This document shows positions 1 to 5,898 of a stretch of DNA of 5,898 nucleotides, one piece after another; the stretch's first letter is position 1; the number at the start of each line of letters is the position of its first letter. This DNA is from Globobulimina sp. (Eukaryota > Foraminifera > Rotaliida). Under the pieces are notes generated by a model. It was not told the origin of the DNA, searched no databases, and saw only the letters and a list, made by a program, of their open reading frames with translations. The DNA lies in NCBI GenBank assembly GCA_003354225.1, contig PIVH01000406.1, positions 1-5,898 of the forward strand, written 5' to 3'. The translations under genes were made by a program, and so were the position numbers.

Positions 1-461
1 TGATAATGCATAAATATCCCTCTATAAATTGCATTAGTATCATTTTCTAATGCTTGTTGAACAATATTTGGTGGATATAAATCTTTATTCCAATAATTTT
101 TACATTTCATTAATGTATTTATATCAGTCTCTGGATTATTTAATTTTTGCTTTGAAATATTTGTAGCATTCATCAATTCCCCATAACATGGCTCAAGTTT
201 TAACATTCCGCCAGAAATATATGAACCAGTTTCTTTTTGAACTGCTAAATTACGTGATTTCTCATTGTCGAAACCAATCTCTATTTTCAGTGTTTTTGCA
301 TCAATATCAAATGACCATATTTTTCCATACGGCGCAAATTTTGATCTTAAATCAATTTCTAATTCGTATGCATCGCTAACATTTTTAATTCCTTTAATTA
401 TCAATGCATGCAAAACAATTGGAGACCTATCTGTTGTTTGATTTCTCGATAAGAAGGACAT
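1..461 (-). CDS. RRM-like protein, N-terminal part (3' end outside window)
   Basis: The reading frame starts at ATG 461-459 and stays open to the left edge: 153 codons plus two bases. An in-frame TAA lies about 15 codons upstream, so this ATG is the first possible start and no upstream exon is needed. Residues about 17-91 read as a possible RNA-recognition-motif fold: strand LHALIIKGI (17-25), a helix ending in KFAPYGKI (41-48, like the usual F-x-x-Y/F-G-x-I turn), strand WSFDID (49-54), strand LKIEIGF (58-64, in the RNP1 position), helix 66-77 and strand MLKLEP (86-91). The aromatic residues expected in RNP1 and RNP2 are mostly missing, so RNA binding is uncertain; a protein-binding RRM or an unrelated alpha-beta fold is possible. 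Residues 92-153 are Asn/Lys-rich and unrecognised. The frame is real by its length in AT-rich DNA and its plausible composition; the family call is an inference. Confidence 0.6.
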   Translation of the reverse strand, partial: MSFLSRNQTTDRSPIVLHALIIKGIKNVSDAYELEIDLRSKFAPYGKIWSFDIDAKTLKIEIGFDNEKSRNLAVQKETGSYISGGMLKLEPCYGELMNATNISKQKLNNPETDINTLMKCKNYWNKDLYPPNIVQQALENDTNAIYRGIFMHY

Positions 462-788
462 TATCAACAGAAACTTTTTCCGCACACCAGAATCTTCAAA
501 ACTTTATTGTAAATTGTAATATATCGTTAAACTAGAAACTAAATTCGTTGAATACATACAATACAAATTGGTGAACGTGAACGTGGTGATTAAAACATAG
601 TTTACATCAAAACAATGAAACAACATAATAAACAAAATAATATAAATCTAAAAAGAATAAAATATATAAATTTGTTTTTTTCGCTCTAATATAAAATAAA
701 ATGCTGAAAATGACATATTATATATAACACACAATATAAAATATAAAAACACAACAACATAAAAGATAAACATAAACAACGCTGTCAA
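462..788. other. AT-rich intergenic region
   Basis: This gap lies between the stop of the CAP-Gly/GTPase gene and the start of the RRM-like gene, both on the minus strand. It should therefore hold the 3' UTR of the first and the promoter and 5' UTR of the second. It is extremely AT-rich, with A-runs and TATA-like stretches around 640-760 on both strands. No tRNA, structured RNA or open frame of note was seen. One minus-strand AATAAA hexamer occurs at 503-508, but it is so close to the next start codon that its use as a poly(A) signal is doubtful. Confidence 0.6.
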
Positions 789-1070
789 CTAATCACCAAG
801 GAACCGAAAATTATCATCCACCGCCGAATGTGTTGGTGTATGTTCAAAAAACGGATGATTTTCATTGGAATCATTGATCTGAAACTCCGCAACAACCTGT
901 CTTAGCCATATAGGAGCTGTGACGTGCGCAGTGGTCTTGGTTCGTTTGTGTGCCACCGACTTGGTCAATTTATACGGAATTGTCTTCTTAATGCAGGTTC
1001 CGAACAATTTCTCCACATTCTTGCCCGTCTTCGCAGAACAATTTATAATGTCAATATAGCGAATATCATT
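789..1070 (-). CDS. C-terminal segment of the CAP-Gly/GTPase protein, with G5 motif (shifted frame)
   Basis: This 93-codon segment continues the GTPase domain in the frame one base behind the main one and ends at TAG 789-791. It opens with strand RYIDIINC, then SAKTGKNVEKLF, which closely fits the Ras/Rab consensus in which S-A-K contacts the guanine base and the following helix closes the fold. After that helix come a basic stretch (YKLTKSVAHKRTKTTAH) and an unremarkable tail rich in His, Asn and Asp. It has no ATG at its beginning, so it is not a separate gene. The conservation of the motif suggests that the gene was functional until recently, or still is. Confidence 0.8.
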   Translation of the reverse strand, partial: NDIRYIDIINCSAKTGKNVEKLFGTCIKKTIPYKLTKSVAHKRTKTTAHVTAPIWLRQVVAEFQINDSNENHPFFEHTPTHSAVDDNFRFLGD

Positions 1071-3926
1071 TTATCTGGTTTCTTCCTTCGCATTTTCTTA
1101 CCTTTCTTCCTTTTCCTTTTTCTATCCCGTGGTGTATTAAACGGATCGCCCGGATGTGATATTTGATTCGTATGATACACCTTCACCACAGCCAATAAAT
1201 CCGATGATTTTTTTACATTTTTTTTCCTCATTTTTGGATGGCTTTCATGCAAATCACTCTCCTCTTCGTCGGATTCCTCATACTCAGAATCTGACCCTTT
1301 ATTATCCTTTTCGTCATAGATAAAAGATAAAGTCGGTGGTTGCAACATTGTATTGTTAATCCGACGGTGTTTATCCATATATTCCTCCTCCTCATCACCC
1401 ACTTCATCCCCATCACTGTCCCCATCACCATCATCCATCTCCAATTCAGGGAAATTTTCGTCAATGATAGGCGATAATTTTTTGAATAATATCTTGCGGA
1501 GTTCCTTTTTTTTAAACTGTTTCTTGGATTTGTCCATTTCGCACTTATTCACCGCAAATATCAATGGTATATATTCGCGTTCTATGTTTTCCTTCGCTGC
1601 GTTACTATGCGACCGCGCACGTTTTCTTTTCCTTTTTTTCGACTTATAATATAGCGAATTTTTGAGGAAAGTTTGATATTTGTCAATGGCGTCTTGAATG
1701 CTTGATTTCTTACAACAATCCACCACCAAAATGATGGCATTTACATCATTGAACAGCTCTTCCTCCGTGGGATGAAAGCCCATGTCGACGATATCCAGCG
1801 TGATTTCCAATTTCATGGAGGTTTTGCGTATATCCTTATTCGTATTGCTTGTGTCCACTTTAGGCAGTGTAAACTGACCATAATCGGTGATGGACTTATT
1901 GTCGCCATGATGCCCTATTGTTTTATTACTGTGATAGTCAAATAAACCCACACCGAGCTGATTGTTATTATGCTCCTCAATGTCCTCATCCATTGGAGGT
2001 GTACCAGTATCATCCATCCGTGACAACTTATACTTGTCATCATGCCCCATTCCATAATCATATTCAGCTCCAAATTCGGCATTTTTATCCGCTTCGTCCC
2101 ACGGATCCGTGTCAATGGCATTAAACCCCAGCGCTGCCGGAGGAGATTTATTATCCACATCAAACAGCAAACCATCCATCAAATCAGCATTCTTATCTTG
2201 CTCGATCTCCTCCAGCAAATCAATGGGTACTTCGCACTTAAAATGCCACTGCGCGGCGCCTAACGTCATCTTGTAATGCGAGAAGAACTTATTCTTCACA
2301 AAACGACGGATTATCGCGGTTTTGCCCACACGCGATCGCCCCATCACCACCACTTTAAACGTCTGCTGACAGGGCGTGGCCGCCGATATTTTGCGCGCAT
2401 TATCCGTGTTGAGCGCCATTGTGGGGAACGTCAAGGCTCTGTCGCGTCTGTATTGATATAGCATTTGCGAATTTGCGTGTAAGTCTGCACAGAGACATTT
2501 GACATACTCAGTAGGCGAATTGCGTGCAGATTGCGACGCATTCCTTGGAAATGGAGGTGTCGTGGATATAATAATAGGAGCGGGTGGCACAGATTTGCTC
2601 GGTACCATATCATTCATCGCACGTTTCTCACAAACATCCTCCGCATTCATTTCAAGTGATAATGAATTTGAGTATTCCAGGGATATATTTTCAAAATGCG
2701 TGCCATGTTTTGGTGGTTTTGGCGACACTGTTAACAGTGATTTTAATTTCTTGATACTTGAGCGCGATTTGTTGGGTGGCTTATACGAGCTGGGCGATAC
2801 CGTTATATTTTGTTCTTGTAAATGCTCCATATAGGCATTTCTATTACTTTTCTGTTCCACATCCACTGAAATATGCAGAGTGGCAATAGGTTTATTAGGC
2901 GGCAATGACACCGACTTTGTCGTTTTTATTTTTATATCTTCCAATGGAACACCACCAAATACATTGTCGTCGATATCAGAGGTATCAGACTCTGCGATCA
3001 TTATCACACTTTGTTTGGCATTGCCATCAGTTTTTTTCTTTGCATTTTCCTGTTCATCGTCGTTATACGTTTCGTCGGAGGGATTGAGAAACATCAATTT
3101 GAGTGGATAGTCAATGTCTTCTTCTTTGGTTTCGTTGCTGTGATCATTGTTGTTCTCTTTTATTTCATTCTCACTGTTGCTCATATTGTCATCTCTGGTG
3201 CAGGTCGAAGAATAATAGGGCGCTGACTCAGATTTCTTCAATTTTATAGACACCAATTTCTTTTTATGAGTGGTGCAAGCACTGCTACTGTAGGCAGTTA
3301 ATGATGGCATATTACTGCTATTGTTATCAGATAGAATCGCATATAAATCTTCCTTCCGTGTAAATATAGCGTTGCCTTGCTCGCATTTAAAATATTGCAC
3401 ACCGTCCACAGAGCCATTTGGCGAATGCATTGCATTTGGATTTATGTTATGAGCTTTGGGGGTTTTATTTATTTCAATGCCATACCAGATGCCTGGATTA
3501 AAGGCAACCAATCCAGCAAAACGTACAGTGCCTATGCCGTATGGTGGTGGTAACTGGACGGCTGAATTTAGAGATATTTTTATTTTATGTTTTGATTTTG
3601 ATTTTGAGATTATTTGTAGAATTTGCTCGTGTTGTACGAAACATCCATGTTTAGATTCACATTCAAAGTATTTGCGTTTTTTATATGTTCCGTCATTTTT
3701 GCCAATGGATGAATCAAATGATATTCCATACCATTGTCCTTTGTGTGATTCAACAGACCCATAAAAAAGTACTGTTCCCATATTCAAATTGTTTTGGTTT
3801 TTTGAATGGTCTTTCAATTTCACTTTCACCTTATTAATAGAGATTATTTTACTGTGACATATGCACTCAATGACAATGTTTCATGTAACACACTTTATCT
3901 CCCAATGTGACCTTCAGATTGAACAT
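789..3926 (-). CDS. Double CAP-Gly and Ras/Rab-like GTPase fusion protein (one intron, one frameshift)
   Basis: Residue numbers count from 3829, the start of exon 2. CAP-Gly 1 spans about 1-70 with an intact GKNDG (43-47) and YFECESKHG (54-62). This family binds C-terminal EEY/F motifs of tubulin and EB proteins. CAP-Gly 2 spans about 92-165 and is degenerate. Residues 170-480 are low-complexity, Ser/Pro/Asn-rich and probably disordered. The GTPase domain starts at about 490: P-loop GRSRVGKT (497-504), a switch I Thr at 522, G3 as DIVD (679-682), G4 as NKCE (761-764). G5 (CSAKTG) is found only after a frameshift at about 1070, in the segment ending at TAG 789-791. Large acidic and basic inserts interrupt the GTPase core. 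No C-terminal CAAX or Cys pair is seen, so prenylation is unlikely. Inferred role: a microtubule-associated GTPase or pseudo-GTPase. The spliced and frame-corrected product would be about 1,024 residues. The domain calls are firm; the function is inferred. Confidence 0.85.
1067..1073 (-). other. Apparent one-base frameshift within the GTPase gene
   Basis: The long frame runs through a Lys/Arg-rich stretch to codons GAT AAA ATG and then ends after eight more residues at TAA 1043-1045. In the frame one base back, codons from 1070 encode NDIRYIDIINCSAKTG, a typical final strand and G5 loop of a Ras-like GTPase. That frame has a TAA at 1071-1073, so the switch must fall within a few bases of the AAAA run at 1069-1072. 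One extra A in this run would join the frames cleanly. No AG lies between this stop and the G5 codons, so a standard intron cannot explain it. A sequencing or assembly error in the homopolymer, or a genuine mutation, are the simplest readings. Confidence 0.75.
3830..3893 (-). other. Predicted 64-nt GT-AG intron
   Basis: Read on the minus strand, the intron starts GTGTGTTAC and ends TTAATAAG, with exon 2 starting GTGAAAGTG. It is phase 0. Its length is not a multiple of three, and the exon 1 frame hits TGA at 3867-3869 if it is retained. TATTAAT near the 3' end could serve as a branch site, although it is very close to the acceptor. An alternative acceptor (CACAG ending at 3854) would leave a poorer fit to the CAP-Gly start. 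Confidence 0.55.
3894..3926 (-). other. Predicted first coding exon of the CAP-Gly/GTPase gene
   Basis: The long frame begins at 3829 without an ATG; its first in-frame ATG (3779-3781) would cut away the first strand of CAP-Gly 1. On the minus strand, ATG 3926-3924 opens an 11-codon exon reading MFNLKVTLGDK. Joined to exon 2 it gives LGDKVKVKLKD directly before GTVLFYG. That matches the family pattern, in which V-G-D-x-V opens the domain a short way before G-T-V. An in-frame TGA sits two codons upstream (3930-3932), so this is the first possible start in its frame. The call rests on restored domain continuity and splice-site bases, not on transcript data. Confidence 0.65.
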
Positions 3927-4180
3927 TATTCACAACAATACAACAGGAAAGAATAGGAAATATTGCTGGGAAAATGTAAAGTTTTTAAGTAAATAATATT
4001 AAAAGTAATAGCAGATAATAATATAGATAAAATAAGATAAGATAAGTCACATAAAACATTAGGATGATTTTCGAAAGCTACGGTGTTATCCACAACACAA
4101 AAACACCCATACAGTGATGAGCAATAAATACATTGAAACACAAAGTGAACAAAACATTCGGTTCATGGCTAGATGCAGTG
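3927..4180. other. AT-rich intergenic region
   Basis: This gap runs from the TGA of the PARP gene to the predicted start of the CAP-Gly/GTPase gene and must contain the terminator of one and the promoter of the other. It is AT-rich, with a short GATA-like repeat at 4032-4046. A 26-codon minus-strand frame (4086-4166) and a GTG-started frame ending at 3926 are present, but neither has coding character. No RNA gene was seen. Confidence 0.55.
4032..4046. repeat. Three tandem ATAAG units
   Basis: Three exact copies of ATAAG (CTTAT on the minus strand) lie inside a longer stretch of GATAA/ATAA words (about 4011-4046), roughly 105 bases upstream of the predicted start at 3926. It could be a promoter element or a simple-sequence by-product of AT-rich DNA. 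Nothing in the window separates these. Confidence 0.6.
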
Positions 4181-5860
4181 TCAGACGGCATCCGTTTTAG
4201 TTTTATATTTGAATAAAATAATATAAATCGGGATCGCGTGGTAATCTCTATTAATTACATAAATCTGTGGATCATTTAAATCATTTACCAATGAATCATA
4301 TTGTTGTCCCGGTTTATCATTATCATATAATTCCGATGCATCCATATGTTTTTTGCCTAATCCATAATTACCAATAATACACCGACAAGCAAACAACACA
4401 CAATGTCCGCTTTTACGATCTTTTTTGCTGTAAAGAGCAGCATAACGTACATTTTCAGCAAAATACGTACCTTTCCCATATTTAGCATTGATATTATAAT
4501 CTCTGTTAAATCCGTTTATTATTATTTTCTCCACATTTCCCAATGTTGTCCCATGGAATAACAGACATTCTCTCTTATTTTTCATTGTTGACAATACACT
4601 CTCATAAATCAGCTCATTTTGTTTTTTATTTCTCTCAATTTGTAGCAAAGCAATGACCTCTCCTTTGCCAAGCATTGCTTTTAAGAATTTATAATAAATA
4701 TCAATAATCTCCTTTTGATTTGAATATATGTGATTTATGTCGATGATGGATACAATGCCTTCATTCAACAAGTTATTAAAGTATTCGTTATTAATTCTTC
4801 TCGTTTCTAAATATATAACATCGCCACTCTTTATATATTTATTTAAAACCAACTCATCATTTAACATCATGCCATGCATTGTCTGTAACGTTTGTTTTTC
4901 AGCTTTAACCCCATACTTATTTTCAATTAATTTTTTTAATATAAGCACAGAATCGGTTTGCTGAACACTGAAAATCTTGAATACTTCGCTATTATTTCTC
5001 ATTTTGATAGTTACATTAAACGAATTTTCAAATTGTTTGATTTGCGAATGAGTATACAAATGCACATGAATACGTGTCCCACGTTGAATATTATAATCTG
5101 ATAAAGTCAAATGTTGTTTGTTTAAAGGCTTTAAATTCTGAATGGATAATCTGAAAGCATTCAAAGGTAAATCCAACAGTTGATTACTTATTTGTTGTTT
5201 AAACTGCTTAATTGTATACGAAAAATCTGTAAATAATTGTGTTGAACCGATATGATCACAAACTACAAATAAAGCCAATTGATGTTTGTTTGCATTGCTT
5301 GGTGGTGGTGGCGGTTTGTACCACCTCTGAATTTTATCGTTATTGTCATTAATATTTGTACTGTGTACATGTACGGGATTCGTAGGTTGGTCATTATTTG
5401 ACGGATTTGACTTATTTTTGTTTCTTTGATTGGAGTGCTTTTTGTTACGTTTGTTTTTGTTCCGTTTGTTTTTCTTGGAATGACTGTTTGTTTGAGGTTG
5501 AATGTGGTTATTTTGCGATGGAATAGCAACAACGGATGTTGTCGATTGTTGTAATAATTGATTGTTCTTCCTTTTCTGCCAAGATATCGATGTATCATTG
5601 GAAACATATGCACATGCGTTTCTTCTTTGTTTTGAATTTATTTTTTTTGAATTTTTTCGCATGGTTTTGTATTCTATAATGCGGCCAACTATTTCTTTCT
5701 TTGTACCATGTGTTGGCAGCTTATACTTTTTGCATTTTTTTATCAATGCAAATGAAGTGAGAGACAATAATTTTCTTTTTAATGATATATTACTCTTCTG
5801 TGTCTGTGATGCCATGTTTACGTTACTAGCACATAACCCATTGGATAACGACAATCCCAT
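4181..5860 (-). CDS. SAP, tandem ubiquitin-like and PARP-type mono-ADP-ribosyltransferase
   Basis: Residue numbers count from codon 5896-5894, where the open frame enters the window. The first in-window ATG is residue 13 (5860) and the next is residue 28 (5815); both precede all domains. SAP-like domain at about 41-78, with KKCKKYKLPTHGTKKEIVGR (53-72) matching the helix-LPT-G-x-K-x-E-helix pattern of DNA-binding SAP motifs. A Lys/Asn-rich linker (141-162) could be a nuclear localisation signal; PPPPP follows at 195-199. Ubiquitin-like domain 1 at about 206-281, with TLSDYNIQRGTRIHVHL as in ubiquitin. Ubiquitin-like domain 2 at about 293-366. PARP catalytic domain at about 412-565: LFHGT (His448), GKGTYFAE (Tyr478), PQIYVI (Ile545), that is H-Y-I. 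Known H-Y-I members are mono-ADP-ribosyltransferases using NAD+. Likely a chromatin-associated enzyme that modifies ubiquitin-pathway proteins; the substrate is unknown. The frame ends at TGA 4181-4183 and stays open to the right edge. Confidence 0.88.
   Translation of the reverse strand: MGLSLSNGLCASNVNMASQTQKSNISLKRKLLSLTSFALIKKCKKYKLPTHGTKKEIVGRIIEYKTMRKNSKKINSKQRRNACAYVSNDTSISWQKRKNNQLLQQSTTSVVAIPSQNNHIQPQTNSHSKKNKRNKNKRNKKHSNQRNKNKSNPSNNDQPTNPVHVHSTNINDNNDKIQRWYKPPPPPSNANKHQLALFVVCDHIGSTQLFTDFSYTIKQFKQQISNQLLDLPLNAFRLSIQNLKPLNKQHLTLSDYNIQRGTRIHVHLYTHSQIKQFENSFNVTIKMRNNSEVFKIFSVQQTDSVLILKKLIENKYGVKAEKQTLQTMHGMMLNDELVLNKYIKSGDVIYLETRRINNEYFNNLLNEGIVSIIDINHIYSNQKEIIDIYYKFLKAMLGKGEVIALLQIERNKKQNELIYESVLSTMKNKRECLLFHGTTLGNVEKIIINGFNRDYNINAKYGKGTYFAENVRYAALYSKKDRKSGHCVLFACRCIIGNYGLGKKHMDASELYDNDKPGQQYDSLVNDLNDPQIYVINRDYHAIPIYIILFKYKTKTDAV
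5448..5477 (-). repeat. 15-bp tandem repeat in the Lys/Asn linker
   Basis: Two copies of a 15-base unit (plus strand CGTTTGTTTTTGTTC, the second with two changes) lie within the linker-coding part of the PARP gene. They encode repeated Asn-Lys-Arg words. Similar words continue on both sides (about 5410-5480), which suggests the basic linker grew by slippage. The copies are a multiple of three long, so the frame is kept. Confidence 0.7.
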
Positions 5861-5898
5861 GGGATAACCAACCCCCTTTGTATACTGAAAATTCAATT
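5861..5898 (-). other. Possible upstream exon edge of the PARP gene
   Basis: The frame remains open from ATG 5860 to the window edge, with no stop. On the minus strand the bases ATTTTCAG (5892-5885) resemble a 3' splice site directly before TATACAAAG. The gene may therefore have a further 5' exon, or the 13 extra codons may be coding. If neither holds, ATG 5860 is the start. The window does not decide. Confidence 0.3.

Noticed and set aside
188-379. Plus-strand frame of 63 codons
   Set aside because: It lies opposite the RRM-like gene, with hydrophobic composition typical of an antisense shadow.
503-508. Minus-strand AATAAA as a poly(A) signal of the GTPase gene
   Set aside because: It lies over 280 bases past the stop and only about 40 bases before the next start codon; chance occurrence in AT-rich DNA is likely.
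1043-1090. An intron to explain the frame change before G5
   Set aside because: The G5 frame has TAA at 1071-1073, and no AG acceptor exists between it and the final strand of the GTPase.
1353-1649. Plus-strand Ser/Pro-rich frame of 98 codons
   Set aside because: It is the antisense reading of the acidic Asp/Glu repeat codons in the GTPase gene.
3779-3781. ATG in the long CAP-Gly frame as the true start
   Set aside because: It would remove the first strand of CAP-Gly 1, which is present and in frame upstream; the spliced start at 3926 fits better.
3926-4141. Minus-strand frame with many hydrophobic residues
   Set aside because: It starts at GTG, shows no domain, lies in AT-rich intergenic DNA and ends next to the predicted exon 1.
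4086-4166. A 26-codon ATG frame resembling a signal peptide, upstream of the CAP-Gly/GTPase gene
   Set aside because: CAP-Gly proteins are cytosolic, and hydrophobic short frames are common by chance in T-rich DNA. It could at most be an upstream ORF.
5562-5867. Plus-strand Phe-rich frame of 101 codons
   Set aside because: It is antisense to the SAP and Lys-rich part of the PARP gene; Lys codons reversed give Phe and Leu.
1-5898. CRISPR array, mobile element, tRNA or viral genes
   Set aside because: No spaced direct repeats, terminal inverted repeats, transposase or integrase motifs, cloverleaf or capsid-type proteins were seen.

Overview
The window looks like a piece of a compact, AT-rich nuclear genome from a unicellular eukaryote. 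The grounds are eukaryote-only domain families (CAP-Gly, Ras-like GTPase, SAP, ubiquitin-like, PARP), long Asn/Lys/Ser-rich proteins, very short intergenic gaps and one apparent 64-nt GT-AG intron. The standard genetic code fits, with TAG and TGA ends on the two large genes. I cannot name the lineage; a protist is the safe statement.

All three genes lie on the minus strand. From right to left:
(1) 4181-5860, possibly continuing past the right edge: a SAP, Lys/Asn-rich linker, two ubiquitin-like domains and a C-terminal PARP catalytic domain with an H-Y-I triad. It is most likely a nuclear mono-ADP-ribosyltransferase.
(2) 789-3926: a roughly 1,020-residue protein with two N-terminal CAP-Gly domains (microtubule binding), a long disordered middle, and a C-terminal Ras/Rab-like GTPase domain carrying large charged insertions. 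I reconstruct a short first exon (3894-3926) and a 64-nt intron (3830-3893). The G5 motif of the GTPase (Ser-Ala-Lys) sits in another frame, so there is a one-base frameshift at about 1070.
(3) 1-461: the N-terminal 153 residues of a protein with an RRM-like fold, running off the left edge.

The gaps between genes (462-788 and 3927-4180) are very AT-rich and show no RNA gene or further coding sequence. The genes share a strand, but their predicted roles (RNA binding, cytoskeletal GTPase, ADP-ribosylation) are unrelated, and nothing suggests co-regulation. The two large genes are the main interest: CAP-Gly fused to a Ras-like GTPase, and tandem ubiquitin-like domains fused to a mono-ADP-ribosyltransferase, are both architectures I do not recognise from well-studied proteins.
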